DNA of 56,810 nucleotides from Neptuniibacter pectenicola (GTDB lineage: Bacteria; Pseudomonadota; Gammaproteobacteria; Pseudomonadales; Balneatricaceae): the NCBI RefSeq assembly GCF_001597735.1, contig NZ_LUTS01000014.1, forward strand, positions 1-56,810, in the 5' to 3' direction. Position 1 is the stretch's first letter, and the number at the start of each line of letters is the position of its first letter. Under the pieces are notes generated by a model. That model did no database searches. It was not told where the DNA came from and saw only the letters and a list, made by a program, of their open reading frames with translations. The translations under genes were made by a program, and so were the position numbers. This document shows positions 26,618 to 35,646 of the stretch, piece by piece.

Positions 26618-27277
26618 ATGAATTATGAACACTTTATCTATATTGCCGACCTTCTGGGTGTTGCTGTTTTCGCGACGGCTGGGGCTTTGGCTGCCCAGGG
26701 GAAGCGGTTAGATATTTTAGGGGTCGTGGTGTTAGCCATTGTTACCTCAATAGGTGGTGGCACTATTCGTGATATCACACTGGATATACATCCGGTGGTG
26801 TGGATTGCTGATACGACTTACCTCTGGGTCGCAATTATTTCTGCGGTTGTGGCCTTTGTGGTTTGCCGTTATATGCAATACCCAAGACGACTATTGTTGG
26901 TGTTGGATGCGATGGGGTTAGCGCTCTTTACGGTATTAGGTGCAGAGAAGGCGATGGCCTTAGGGTTTTCACCAGTCATCGCTGTGATGATGGGCGTAAT
27001 AACCGGTTGTGCCGGAGGCATGATTCGTGACATTCTCACAGGTCAGATTCCGTTGATACTTCAGCGGGACGGTGAGCTTTATGCCACCTGTTCTATTGTC
27101 GGGGCCGTGTTTTATATCGCTTTTTATGATGTGTTAGGCGAGCAATTTTTGGCACTGGTTGGGATGGCGATCGTGTTTGTTGTTCGTCTAGCTACGATTT
27201 TTGCTAATTTAAAACTACCTGAATTTATTGTCGCAGGGCATACGTTAGAAGATATGGATAAAGGACAGAATCAGTGA
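26618..27277 (+). CDS. TRIC-family (UPF0126/YadS-like) membrane channel protein
   Basis: 219 residues with seven hydrophobic segments and the internal duplication of the bacterial TRIC family: AVFATAGALAAQGKRLDILGV with GGGTIRDITLD in the first half and GLALFTVLGAEKAMALG with GCAGGMIRDILTG in the second. Bacterial TRIC proteins form trimeric monovalent cation channels. It overlaps the GTG start of ruvA by 4 bp (GTGA), so it is translationally coupled to ruvA and inside the LexA-controlled operon. No function in repair is known for the family. Confidence 0.9.
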   Translation: MNYEHFIYIADLLGVAVFATAGALAAQGKRLDILGVVVLAIVTSIGGGTIRDITLDIHPVVWIADTTYLWVAIISAVVAFVVCRYMQYPRRLLLVLDAMGLALFTVLGAEKAMALGFSPVIAVMMGVITGCAGGMIRDILTGQIPLILQRDGELYATCSIVGAVFYIAFYDVLGEQFLALVGMAIVFVVRLATIFANLKLPEFIVAGHTLEDMDKGQNQ

Positions 27278-27906
27278 TAGGTCGATTGAAAGGCGAGTTA
27301 ATAGAAAAGCGTCCCCCGCAGTTAGTTATTGATGTAAATGGTGTTGGGTACGAAGTCGAAGCTTCAATGAATACGTTTTACCGCTTGCCTGAGTGCGGCT
27401 CGCAACTGGTTCTGTTTACCCATTTTGTGACGCGAGAAGATGCGCAGTTGCTGTATGGTTTTTATGAACGGGAAGAGCGCACGCTTTTTCGTACCTTGAT
27501 TAAAGCTAATGGCGTGGGGCCTAAGTTGGCGATCACCATTTTATCGGGGATATCCACCGCTGAGTTTGTGCGCTGTGTTAATGATGGGGATACCGCTTCG
27601 TTAGTGAAGTTACCTGGCGTTGGCAAGAAAACCGCTGAGCGATTGATTGTTGAAATGAAGGATAAAATTCAGGCGCTGGGACTTGAAAGCTCAAGCGAGT
27701 TTCAATTGTCAGCGGCAGATGGTCCTGATATGGCTGCTTTTGAACCGGTTGCTGACTCACGTTCTGAGGCCGAAAGTGCCCTGATCGCTTTAGGGTATAA
27801 ACCGGTGCAAGCAACGAAATCGGTTGAGCAGGCGGCCAAAGCCTTGGGCGCTACAAGCAGCAGTGAGGAACTTATTCGTTACGCCTTACGTGCCATGGTT
27901 GGGTAG
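27274..27906 (+). CDS. ruvA: Holliday junction branch migration protein RuvA
   Basis: 210 residues, starting with GTG. MIGRLKGELIEKRPPQLVIDVNGVGYEV is the OB-fold N-domain. The helix-hairpin-helix segments LIKANGVGPKLAI and LVKLPGVGKKTAERLIVEMKD bind the junction. The C-terminal domain (ESALIALGYKPVQATKSVEQ) contacts RuvB. It overlaps the TRIC gene by 4 bp, with ruvB 11 bp behind. Confidence 0.97.
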   Translation: MIGRLKGELIEKRPPQLVIDVNGVGYEVEASMNTFYRLPECGSQLVLFTHFVTREDAQLLYGFYEREERTLFRTLIKANGVGPKLAITILSGISTAEFVRCVNDGDTASLVKLPGVGKKTAERLIVEMKDKIQALGLESSSEFQLSAADGPDMAAFEPVADSRSEAESALIALGYKPVQATKSVEQAAKALGATSSSEELIRYALRAMVG

Positions 27907-27917
27907 GAGCATTTTAA

Positions 27918-28928
27918 GTGATAGAAGCTGACCGTTTTATCTCGCCACTAAGTAATCCTGTAGAAGATGTGACCGATCGCGCCATCCGGCCAAAAACATT
28001 AGAAGACTATGTTGGTCAGCCGGTGGTGCGTGAGCAGATGGAGATTTTTATCCAGGCTGCAAAAATGCGTAACGAGGCGCTGGACCATACATTGATTTTT
28101 GGCCCGCCGGGTTTAGGTAAAACGACCTTAGCTAATATCATTGCCAATGAGATGGGGTCAGAGATTAAAACAACCTCCGGTCCTGTACTTGAAAAAGCCG
28201 GTGATTTAGCGGCGCTATTGACCAACCTTGAGCCGAATGATGTGCTGTTTATTGATGAAATTCATCGGTTAAGCCCTAATGTTGAGGAGGTGCTTTATCC
28301 GGCGATGGAAGATTATCAGTTGGATATTATGATCGGAGAGGGCCCCGCTGCTCGCTCGATTAAGCTCGAGCTTCCACCTTTTACCTTAGTGGGTGCCACC
28401 ACACGTGCGGGTTTATTAACATCACCCTTGCGTGACCGGTTTGGTATTGTTCAACGGTTGGAGTTTTATAACGTTGAAGACCTGACCAGTATTGTATCCC
28501 GTTCGGCTAAGTTGTCCGGTACACATATTGATGAGCAAGGGGCCAATGAGGTTGCCAAACGGTCGAGAGGTACGCCACGTATTGCTAACCGTTTGCTGCG
28601 CCGCGCCCGTGACTACGCCGAAGTTAAAGGTAATGGCCGCATTGATAATGATATTGCGGATCGTGCGTTGAATATGTTGAATGTTGATCATCATGGTTTC
28701 GACCATCTTGATCGCCGTATGTTAATGACCATGATTGATAAGTTTGCCGGAGGCCCTGTTGGGGTTGAAAGTTTAGCGGCGGCTTTAAGTGAAGAGCGCG
28801 ATACGATTGAAGATGTATTGGAGCCGTACTTGATTCAGCAGGGGTTTGTTATGCGTACGCCAAGAGGGCGCGTTGTTACCGATCATGCGTATAAACACTT
28901 CGGTATTAACAAACCTGATCAAAGTTAA
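27918..28928 (+). CDS. ruvB: Holliday junction branch migration ATPase RuvB
   Basis: 336 residues. AAA+ ATPase with Walker [11 protein letters not shown], Walker [11 protein letters not shown], sensor 1 GATTRAG and the C-terminal winged helix with TPRGRV. It drives branch migration with RuvA. Start GTG 27918 with AGGAG 8 bp upstream. Last gene of the SOS-type operon; in Pseudomonas ybgC would follow, but here it does not. Confidence 0.97.
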   Translation: MIEADRFISPLSNPVEDVTDRAIRPKTLEDYVGQPVVREQMEIFIQAAKMRNEALDHTLIFGPPGLGKTTLANIIANEMGSEIKTTSGPVLEKAGDLAALLTNLEPNDVLFIDEIHRLSPNVEEVLYPAMEDYQLDIMIGEGPAARSIKLELPPFTLVGATTRAGLLTSPLRDRFGIVQRLEFYNVEDLTSIVSRSAKLSGTHIDEQGANEVAKRSRGTPRIANRLLRRARDYAEVKGNGRIDNDIADRALNMLNVDHHGFDHLDRRMLMTMIDKFAGGPVGVESLAAALSEERDTIEDVLEPYLIQQGFVMRTPRGRVVTDHAYKHFGINKPDQS

Positions 28929-29112
28929 TAGAAGGGCGATGTCGCTCACTTGTTGGGTTTTGTGGTTGTAAATGCCTATTTTTAGCCGATTTATATCAAT
29001 AAAACCCGTATTAACGAAGCTTTTGTTCTAACACTGATCCTCGTCAACCTTATTTTTATCCGCTTACGTCTACTATACCCGTGACTATAATAAGCAAGTT
29101 ACAGGTGTTGTT

Positions 29113-29493
29113 ATGACGGTTAATCTTACACTTTCAGAGGTGGCGGCCTTTAAAAAGGAACTTCTCCGTTTATTGGAGCAGTTGCGAGCAGAGGTGGATG
29201 AGGATCTAGAGCAGCAGGCGAATATCAGCGGACAGGTCCCTGAGGTTCATGATTCGGCAGAGGAGGCCGACGCTGCTGTTGATTTTATGTTACAGGTTGA
29301 ATCCCTTTCACGACATAGTGAAGAGATCGCTGAATGTTTATCCGCATTGGAGCGTATAGAAGCGGGTAGTTTTGGCTTGTGTACCGATTGTGATGAAGAG
29401 ATCGAATTAAGCCGTTTAAAAGCGTGTCCAACAGCCGCCCGTTGTATTCGTTGTCAAACACGCCATGAACACGCGCTCCAGAAAAGTGCATAA
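29113..29493 (+). CDS. DksA/TraR-type zinc finger protein
   Basis: 126 residues: N-terminal coiled coil, then a C4-type finger CTDCDEEIELSRLKACPTA..C-x2-C (CIRCQ) at the C-terminus. It resembles DksA, which binds the RNA polymerase secondary channel, but is shorter than DksA (about 150) and lacks the exact coiled-coil tip; it is better seen as a DksA/TraR paralogue. It stands where ybgC is usually found, between ruvB and tolQ, and has its own terminator. Confidence 0.85.
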   Translation: MTVNLTLSEVAAFKKELLRLLEQLRAEVDEDLEQQANISGQVPEVHDSAEEADAAVDFMLQVESLSRHSEEIAECLSALERIEAGSFGLCTDCDEEIELSRLKACPTAARCIRCQTRHEHALQKSA

Positions 29494-29530
29494 TTCCTCC
29501 TCGTCATCGCTAAAGCCCACCTTTATTAAG

Positions 29531-29555
29531 CCAGTCTCTATAGACTGGTTTTTTT
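29531..29555 (+). terminator. Terminator behind the DksA-like gene
   Basis: CCAGTCT-CTAT-AGACTGG followed by TTTTTTT. Confidence 0.9.
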
Positions 29556-29693
29556 CTTGTATTAATTATTCTGACTGTTATTGTTTGTCCTAAATTTCTC
29601 TGATGGGAAATAGATTGAACTTCTCTGCATTTGAGTAATCAGAACGCAGATCTAGGGTCTCTGTAACCATTTATTTATAAGAAGGAAGGTACT

Positions 29694-30374
29694 GTGGTCG
29701 AAAAAATGTCGATCTGGAGTTTGGTTGCAAACGCAAGTTTGGTTGTGCAGCTGGTAATGCTAATGCTGTTGTTAGCCTCAGTGCTTTCGTGGGTCATGAT
29801 TTTTCAGCGTCAATCGGTGCTGTCTAAAGCACGTCGATCCCTTAGAAAATTTGAAGAACGGTTTTGGTCCGGTGTGGATTTGGGCCAGCTTTTTCGTGAA
29901 GTGAATCAACAACCTAATTCAGACTGTGGTGCTGAAAATATTTTTCGGGCCGGCATTAAAGAATATACCCGTTTAACCCAGCAACAAGGTTACGATCCCG
30001 ATTCAGTAATGGATGGTGTTGAACGAAGTATGCGTGTTGCTTTAGCACGTGAAGAAGACAAATTAGAGCGCCACCTGCCGTTTCTTGCGACAGTTGGCTC
30101 CACTAGCCCTTATGTCGGCCTGTTTGGTACCGTGTGGGGGATTATGAACTCCTTCCGAGGCTTGGCTAATGTCCATCAAGCTACGTTAGCCTCTGTGGCA
30201 CCCGGTATATCAGAAGCACTTATTGCTACGGCGATCGGCTTATTTGCCGCGATCCCCGCCGTTATCGCGTATAACCGTTATTCCGCTCAGGTTGAATATC
30301 TGCTGGGTAATTATGAAACGTTTGCGGATGAGTTCTCATCTATCCTGCATCGCCGTATGCATGCATCACACTAA
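29694..30374 (+). CDS. tolQ: Tol-Pal energy-transducing protein TolQ
   Basis: 226 residues, inner-membrane proton channel component related to ExbB/MotA. Three membrane segments (about 14-36, 135-160 and 170-195), with LATVGSTSPYVGLFGTVWGIMNSF as signature. Start GTG 29694 is chosen because GAAGGAAGG lies just before it. It works with TolR to energise TolA. First gene of tolQRAB-pal-cpoB. Confidence 0.95.
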   Translation: MVEKMSIWSLVANASLVVQLVMLMLLLASVLSWVMIFQRQSVLSKARRSLRKFEERFWSGVDLGQLFREVNQQPNSDCGAENIFRAGIKEYTRLTQQQGYDPDSVMDGVERSMRVALAREEDKLERHLPFLATVGSTSPYVGLFGTVWGIMNSFRGLANVHQATLASVAPGISEALIATAIGLFAAIPAVIAYNRYSAQVEYLLGNYETFADEFSSILHRRMHASH

Positions 30375-30395
30375 TTTAACGGGGAGTGTGATCAG

Positions 30396-30812
30396 ATGAT
30401 TAGACGGCATAAGAAAAAGCGCAAACTCAACGCTGATATTAACGTTGTGCCTTACATTGATGTCATGATGGTGCTGTTGGTGATCTTTATGATTACCGCA
30501 CCGATGCTGACACAAGGTGTGAATGTTGAGTTACCTAAGGCCGCTGCCGAACCTGTCGATGATAAAGATAGTGAACCGGTTATTGTTACGGTAAACGCTG
30601 CAGGTGAGTATTTTATCGATATAGGGGGAGACCCTGAAACAGCGGTGACGGCTGAAGTTGTTCAAGATCGTATTAGTAAGATTTTAACGACTAACCCAGA
30701 CAAAATGCTATTAGTGCGCGGTGATCGTAGTGTGGATTACAACACGGTTGTGCAATTGATGGTTTTACTACAACAAGCTGGCGCACCAAGCGTTGGCTTG
30801 GTGACAGAGTAG
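30396..30812 (+). CDS. tolR: Tol-Pal protein TolR
   Basis: 138 residues, ExbD/TolR family: a short basic N-terminus (RRHKKKRKLNADINVVPYID), one membrane segment MMVLLVIFMITAPMLTQG with the essential Asp in PYIDV, and a periplasmic domain ending KMLLVRGDRSVDYNTVV. It forms the TolQ-TolR motor. GGGGAG lies 8 bp upstream. Confidence 0.95.
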   Translation: MIRRHKKKRKLNADINVVPYIDVMMVLLVIFMITAPMLTQGVNVELPKAAAEPVDDKDSEPVIVTVNAAGEYFIDIGGDPETAVTAEVVQDRISKILTTNPDKMLLVRGDRSVDYNTVVQLMVLLQQAGAPSVGLVTE

Positions 30813-30821
30813 GTTAGGATT

Positions 30822-31712
30822 TTGCGTTTAGGTAGTTACCTGCTTCCCTCATTATTTGCCATTGCACTGCATGCGGTTGTGATTGCGTTGTTGGCTCAGA
30901 GCTGGTTTGAACATGAAGACTCGGTGCGTAAAGTACCGCGCCATGTTCAAGCAACCATTGTCGATATGAGTACGGCTAAAGCGCAAAAGAAAGCGGCAGC
31001 GGATGCAAAAGCGAAACAGAAGGCCGATTTACAGCGGAAGGCTGATGCCGAGAAAAAACGTAAAGCGGATGCGAAGAAAAAACAGTTAGCAAAAGAGAAA
31101 GCGGCTAAGAAGAAAGCAGAAGATAAAAAACGACAACAAGAGTTAGCTAAGAAAAAAGCAGCCGATGCAAAAAAACAGGCAGAACAGAAGAAAGTGCAAG
31201 AGGCTAAGTTAAAGAAAGCCGCGGCAGATAAAGCGAAAAAAGCAAAAGAAACCGCGGCTAAAAAAGCGAAAGAGCAAGCGGCTAAGAAGAAGGCCGAAGC
31301 TGAACGTCAGGCAGAGAATGCCCGAAAAGCCGCAGAAGAAAGCGCAAGAAATGAAGCGTTGTTGCAAGCCCTGAAAGAGGAAGAGGCGGCAATCGTAGCG
31401 GAAGAACAGCGGGCTGCGGCCATGAGCTATGAGGCATATATTGTTGATCAAGTTACCCGTAATTGGCGTCGTTCTCCAACCGCGCGAAATGGTATGGTGG
31501 TTGAGGTCACGGTGCATCTATTGCCCTCAGGGCGTGTTAATGATCGCTATGTGACGAAGTCCAGTGGTGACTCTCGGTTTGATAATGATGCCTTGAGAGC
31601 GATTGATCGTGTTACTGTATTTGAAAAGCTACAGGAGTTAGATCCTGTCATATTTGATCGTTATTTTAGAAAGCGTATTCTAAGGTTCAGACCTGAAGAT
31701 TTGCGGGATTAG
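30822..31712 (+). CDS. tolA: Tol-Pal spanning protein TolA (TTG start)
   Basis: 296 residues: one membrane helix (about 5-25), then a long Lys/Ala/Glu-rich helical domain (about 48-185) and a C-terminal domain (YIVDQVTRNWRRSPTARNG, then TVHLLPSGRV) that contacts Pal and TolB. An in-frame stop (the tolR stop itself) lies 12 bp upstream and the next ATG is beyond the membrane helix, so TTG 30822 is the likely start. Confidence 0.92.
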   Translation: MRLGSYLLPSLFAIALHAVVIALLAQSWFEHEDSVRKVPRHVQATIVDMSTAKAQKKAAADAKAKQKADLQRKADAEKKRKADAKKKQLAKEKAAKKKAEDKKRQQELAKKKAADAKKQAEQKKVQEAKLKKAAADKAKKAKETAAKKAKEQAAKKKAEAERQAENARKAAEESARNEALLQALKEEEAAIVAEEQRAAAMSYEAYIVDQVTRNWRRSPTARNGMVVEVTVHLLPSGRVNDRYVTKSSGDSRFDNDALRAIDRVTVFEKLQELDPVIFDRYFRKRILRFRPEDLRD

Positions 31713-31732
31713 GTTTACAAGGGGAATTAAGC

Positions 31733-33040
31733 GTGAAGAAAGTGTTCCATCTATGGATTGTGAGTTGTGTATTACTGCTTTCCTCGGTTGTTAGTGCTGA
31801 AAGTGACTTAGCGATTGAGATTACTCAAGGTATTGATGAGCCGACCCCTGTTGCTATCGTGCCATTTGCGTGGAGCGGCAGTTCAGCCTTAAAAGAAAAT
31901 ATTGCGCAGATTGTGTCGGCTGATTTAGGGCGTACCGGTCTGTTTAGCATGATGGATCCCACCACGATGCTGAGTTTTCCAACCCAGCAAGATCAGATTT
32001 ACTATAGGGATTGGCGACTGAGTAAAACCGAATTTTTGGTGATCGGTCGACAAATTCCGGCGGAAGGGACGCAGATTAAGGTTGAATTTGAGCTCTATGA
32101 TGTCCTTAAAGAGCAGCGCTTATTATCGGAACGGGTCTCAGGTACACAAGATAACCTACGCGACATTGCCCACTATATTTCGGACATGATCTATCAAAAA
32201 TTAACCGGTATTCGTGGAGCATTTTCTACCCGTATTGTGTATGTGACGGCGCAGCAGTATGGCGAGGGCAAAGTGAGCTACCGCCTGAAAATGGCCGATT
32301 CTGATGGCGCACGCCCAATCACTATTCGTCAGCAGAGTGAACCTCTGATGTCACCTGCATGGGCGCGAGATGGCTCTAAATTGGCGTATGTATCATTTGA
32401 AAGTGGCCGTCCAGCCATCTACATTCAATACTTAGCAACGGGCAAGCGTGAAAAAGTTCAATCATTCCGCGGTCTAAATGGTGCGCCTGCATGGTCACCA
32501 GATGGTAATAAATTAGCGATAGTCTTATCTAAAGATGGTAACCCCGAAGTTTATGTCCTTGATTTAAGGTCTCGTAGCTTAGCGCGGATTACCCATCATT
32601 ACGGGATTGATACCGAACCGTCATGGTCACCTGATGGGCAGTCGATTATCTTTACCTCTGACCGGGGTGGTCAGCCGCAGATTTACCGTCTTCAGCTAGC
32701 GACACGTCAATTGGAACGCGTGACCTATGAAGGTAACTATAATTCGCGTGGACGTTTGACCCATGATGGTCGTTTCCTTGCGATGGTGCATCGAGGCGAT
32801 GACAATGTGTTTCGTATTGCCGTACAAGATTTGAAAACTGGTCGTTTAGATACGTTAACTGATACTTATCTAGACGAGTCGCCCACCATAGCGCCAAACG
32901 GCAGCATAATTCTTTATGCTACTCAAAAAGGGGTTAAAGGTGTGCTGGGTGGTGTCACGCTGGATGGTAATGTGCGCTTTATATTACCGGCCACGAGTGG
33001 CGATGTTAGGGAACCCGCATGGAGTCCCTACTTGCAATAA
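31733..33040 (+). CDS. tolB: Periplasmic Tol-Pal protein TolB
   Basis: 435 residues with a signal peptide (about 1-22, cleavage after VSA), the TolB N-domain (TPVAIVPFAWSG) and a six-bladed propeller of PD40 repeats: SPAWARDGSKLAYVSF, APAWSPDGNKLAIVLS and EPSWSPDGQSIIFTSD. It binds Pal and TolA. GTG 31733 with AAGGGGAA 6 bp upstream. Confidence 0.97.
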   Translation: MKKVFHLWIVSCVLLLSSVVSAESDLAIEITQGIDEPTPVAIVPFAWSGSSALKENIAQIVSADLGRTGLFSMMDPTTMLSFPTQQDQIYYRDWRLSKTEFLVIGRQIPAEGTQIKVEFELYDVLKEQRLLSERVSGTQDNLRDIAHYISDMIYQKLTGIRGAFSTRIVYVTAQQYGEGKVSYRLKMADSDGARPITIRQQSEPLMSPAWARDGSKLAYVSFESGRPAIYIQYLATGKREKVQSFRGLNGAPAWSPDGNKLAIVLSKDGNPEVYVLDLRSRSLARITHHYGIDTEPSWSPDGQSIIFTSDRGGQPQIYRLQLATRQLERVTYEGNYNSRGRLTHDGRFLAMVHRGDDNVFRIAVQDLKTGRLDTLTDTYLDESPTIAPNGSIILYATQKGVKGVLGGVTLDGNVRFILPATSGDVREPAWSPYLQ

Positions 33041-33139
33041 TTTCTTATAGACATTAACTTATGTCCTGATTTGGACATGGCGGCGTTAATAACATTAAAA
33101 AATGCTGGAAATGCCAGTAAATTTTTACAGGAGTGATCA

Positions 33140-33655
33140 ATGCGAGCTTCCAACGTAACTAAAGCAGTTGCACTAGCCCTATCCGTAGCATGGGTAGCCG
33201 GTTGTAGTACATCTGGTACATCAGAACGCACTGGCTCTACAGCAGGCACTGATACAGGTTCCACTCAAGGCGTAAGCCAGAACGGTGGTGTTAGCAGTTC
33301 ATCTATGGATGATGTTGCAAACCTGCAAACTGTATTTTACTTTGACTTCGATCAGTCTGTTGTAAAAGCAAACGGTTTTGCAGACCTAGAAAAACATGCG
33401 GCGTACCTAGCGGCTAACCCATCTGCACAAGTTATTCTAGAAGGTCATGCTGATGAGCGTGGTACTCGCGAATACAATATGGCACTGGGTGAGCGTCGTG
33501 CTAAAGCCGTTTCTCGCTTCTTACAGGTTAATGGCGTATCGGGTACTCAGGTAGAATCTATTAGCTTCGGCGAAGAGAAACCTGCCGTTTTGGGTCACAG
33601 TGATTCTAGCTGGAGCCAGAACCGTCGTGTGGAATTGAAGTACGTATCTCGTTAA
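33140..33655 (+). CDS. pal: Peptidoglycan-associated lipoprotein Pal
   Basis: 171 residues. The lipobox WVAGC gives a lipidated Cys22. After a Ser/Thr/Gly-rich linker the OmpA-like domain follows: VFYFDFDQSVVKANGF and ILEGHADERGTREYNMALGE with the peptidoglycan-binding Asp and Arg residues. It anchors the outer membrane to the cell wall. AGGAG lies upstream of ATG. Codon use is more biased than in its neighbours, as expected for an abundant protein. Confidence 0.97.
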   Translation: MRASNVTKAVALALSVAWVAGCSTSGTSERTGSTAGTDTGSTQGVSQNGGVSSSSMDDVANLQTVFYFDFDQSVVKANGFADLEKHAAYLAANPSAQVILEGHADERGTREYNMALGERRAKAVSRFLQVNGVSGTQVESISFGEEKPAVLGHSDSSWSQNRRVELKYVSR

Positions 33656-33658
33656 TTT

Positions 33659-34450
33659 ATGACTTCAAAATACACAGTATATACATCAACACTGGCGCTG
33701 TTACTCAGCGCTAGTGCTGTTGCTGAAGACGTGCCTGTCATTGAATTAGGCGTAGATACTAGCCAACGTTCAGTACAAACCTCTGCTTACCGGCCTCAAA
33801 CGTCCAGTGGCAGTGAATTAGTGCTTATTGTCCAGCAGTTACAGGACGAAGTGCGTTCATTAAGGGGGCAGCTAGAGCAACAGGATTATCGTCTAAAGCA
33901 GATGGAACGTCAGCAGCTTGATCGTTATCGTGATCTGGATCGGCGTATCTCATCTCTGTCTGCAGCACCCGTGTCATCATCAAATGCTGGTACGTCAACG
34001 ACGAGCACGGTTGAGCCTGCGTCTACAGGTCAAACCGCCGCTAAGTCAGAACCTGAGCTAGTACAATCAGATGCGGCACCGAGCGATGCTAAAGCGTATC
34101 GTGAAGCGTTTGGTTTAGTACGCGAGCGTAACTTCCCTAAAGCAGCTGAAGCCTTTAACGCGTTCATTAAGGATTATCCGCAAAGTGAGCGGTTGCCTAA
34201 TGCGTATTACTGGTTAGGTGAGATTCATCTTGCTGAACAGCGACCAGAATTGGCCCGTGAAGCTTTTATGCAGGTTGTCACGCGTTTTGCTGATCACCGT
34301 AAGGCACCCGATGCGGCTTACAAGCTCGGCATCGTATATGATCAATTAGGTGACAGTAAAAAATCAGCTGAATACCTAGATCTTGTAATTAATAAATATC
34401 CCGACTCTTCAGCTGTACGTTTAGCGGAAGAATTTAAACGTCTTCAATAA
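33659..34450 (+). CDS. cpoB: Cell division coordinator CpoB (YbgF)
   Basis: 263 residues: signal peptide (LALLLSASAVAED), a coiled coil near residues 52-100 (LQDEVRSLRGQLEQQDY) for trimerisation, a Ser/Thr linker, and C-terminal TPR repeats (AYREAFGLVRERNFPKAAEA, YYWLGEIHLAEQ, AAYKLGIVYDQLGDSKKSAE). It links Tol-Pal to septal wall synthesis. Starts 3 bp behind the pal stop. Confidence 0.95.
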   Translation: MTSKYTVYTSTLALLLSASAVAEDVPVIELGVDTSQRSVQTSAYRPQTSSGSELVLIVQQLQDEVRSLRGQLEQQDYRLKQMERQQLDRYRDLDRRISSLSAAPVSSSNAGTSTTSTVEPASTGQTAAKSEPELVQSDAAPSDAKAYREAFGLVRERNFPKAAEAFNAFIKDYPQSERLPNAYYWLGEIHLAEQRPELAREAFMQVVTRFADHRKAPDAAYKLGIVYDQLGDSKKSAEYLDLVINKYPDSSAVRLAEEFKRLQ

Positions 34451-34465
34451 ATCTGGTACAACAAC

Positions 34466-35149
34466 ATGAATACGCCTGCTTCTCCTAAAGCAGTGGTGCT
34501 GCTTTCTGGCGGCTTGGACTCAGCAACAGCCTTAGCGATGGCTTCTGATCGTGGTTATGACTGCTATGTGCTGAGTTTTGATTATGGGCAGCGCTCGCTG
34601 ACAGAGCTGAATGCAGCGAAAGAGATCGCCAAGCAGTTAAAGGCGGTTGAGCATCGAGTTATCCGTCTCCACCTTGAGGATTTTGGTGGCTCCGCGCTAA
34701 CGGATCATAGTATTGATGTACCTGAAGAGGAGACGGATGAAATCCCCGTGACTTACGTGCCTGCACGCAATACGGTCTTTCTATCGTTAGCTTTAGGTTG
34801 GGCTGAAGTGCTTGAAGCCGATACTATTTTTATTGGTGTTAATGCCGTGGATTATTCGGGCTACCCTGATTGTCGACCTGAATACATCGCAGCATTTGAG
34901 ACAATGGCAAATCTAGCGACTAAACGGGGCGTGAGTGGTGATCCTATTCGCATAGAAACGCCGTTGATTGACCTGAGTAAAGAGCAGATCATTCAAGCGG
35001 GTACTACGTTAGGCGTCGACTACGGTTTAACCGTTTCATGCTACCAAGCAGATGATGATGGCCGAGCTTGTGGTGTCTGTGATAGCTGCCGCTTACGGAC
35101 TCAAGGTTTTGTTGATGCGGGAATAAAAGACCCAACGCGCTATCAATAA
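34466..35149 (+). CDS. queC: 7-cyano-7-deazaguanine synthase QueC
   Basis: 227 residues. P-loop [15 protein letters not shown] binds ATP; the C-terminal Zn motif is [17 protein letters not shown]. It makes preQ0 from CDG on the way to queuosine. In Pseudomonas queE lies between cpoB and queC; here it is missing, with a 15-bp gap only. Confidence 0.97.
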   Translation: MNTPASPKAVVLLSGGLDSATALAMASDRGYDCYVLSFDYGQRSLTELNAAKEIAKQLKAVEHRVIRLHLEDFGGSALTDHSIDVPEEETDEIPVTYVPARNTVFLSLALGWAEVLEADTIFIGVNAVDYSGYPDCRPEYIAAFETMANLATKRGVSGDPIRIETPLIDLSKEQIIQAGTTLGVDYGLTVSCYQADDDGRACGVCDSCRLRTQGFVDAGIKDPTRYQ

Positions 35150-35201
35150 AAAAAAGCCTTGCTTTCCCGTCTTTGGTGCGTAGAATACGCCTCCTCCAAG
35201 T

Positions 35202-35277
35202 GGGTCGTTAGCTCAGCTGGTAGAGCAGTTGGCTTTTAACCAATTGGTCACAGGTTCGAATCCTGTACGACCCACCA
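35202..35277 (+). tRNA. tRNA-Lys (anticodon TTT)
   Basis: 76 bases with encoded CCA. Acceptor GGGTCGT/ACGACCC, D arm GCTC-AGCTGGTAGA-GC, anticodon loop CTTTTAA (TTT at 35235-35237), T arm with TTCGAAT. Discriminator A. It is in the same place as in Pseudomonas, behind queC. Confidence 0.98.
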
Positions 35278-35646
35278 CTTAAAGAACCCAGCCCTGCGCT
35301 GGTTTTTTTATGTCTAAAATATTTGCGGGTTATCCCTGCTGCTTTAGGCGGCATAGTTTGTGATCTAGGTTCAACGCCAAAAGATGCTTGTTTTGATAGC
35401 GTTATTCTTTGTGCGCTACAGGTCGCCAGAGGTAAGAGCCTCGACAAAACATTAAAACGTACAGCTGATAAGCAGGACGCTCCATGTTTATCGGTTATTA
35501 AATCCCCGCTTTATAGTCGTTAGCCTTTTAATCTCTGTGATATAATTTATTTTTTCTGCTGGGCGTGAGTCTTCAGTGGTTTCGCTGTTGGTTATTGGTG
35601 AGATAGGCAGCGTTTTATTCCCTTGATATATGAGTACAAACATCAC
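35278..35646 (+). other. tRNA-Lys terminator and nadA leader
   Basis: CCAGC (35288-35292) pairs with GCTGG (35298-35302) and is followed by seven T, a terminator for the tRNA. TATAAT at 35541-35546 may be the nadA -10 box. I see no real gene in the stretch. Confidence 0.6.

Noticed and set aside
31209-31517. Minus-strand frame opposite tolA
   Set aside because: The hydrophobic Leu/Phe-rich product is the complement of the Lys/Ala repeats of TolA.
35208-35447. Minus-strand open frame over tRNA-Lys
   Set aside because: Its end is the antisense translation of the tRNA gene, a common false frame (YRIRTCDQLVKSQ type).
35323-35523. 66-codon plus-strand frame behind tRNA-Lys
   Set aside because: No start signal, no recognisable domain, and it sits in the nadA leader region.
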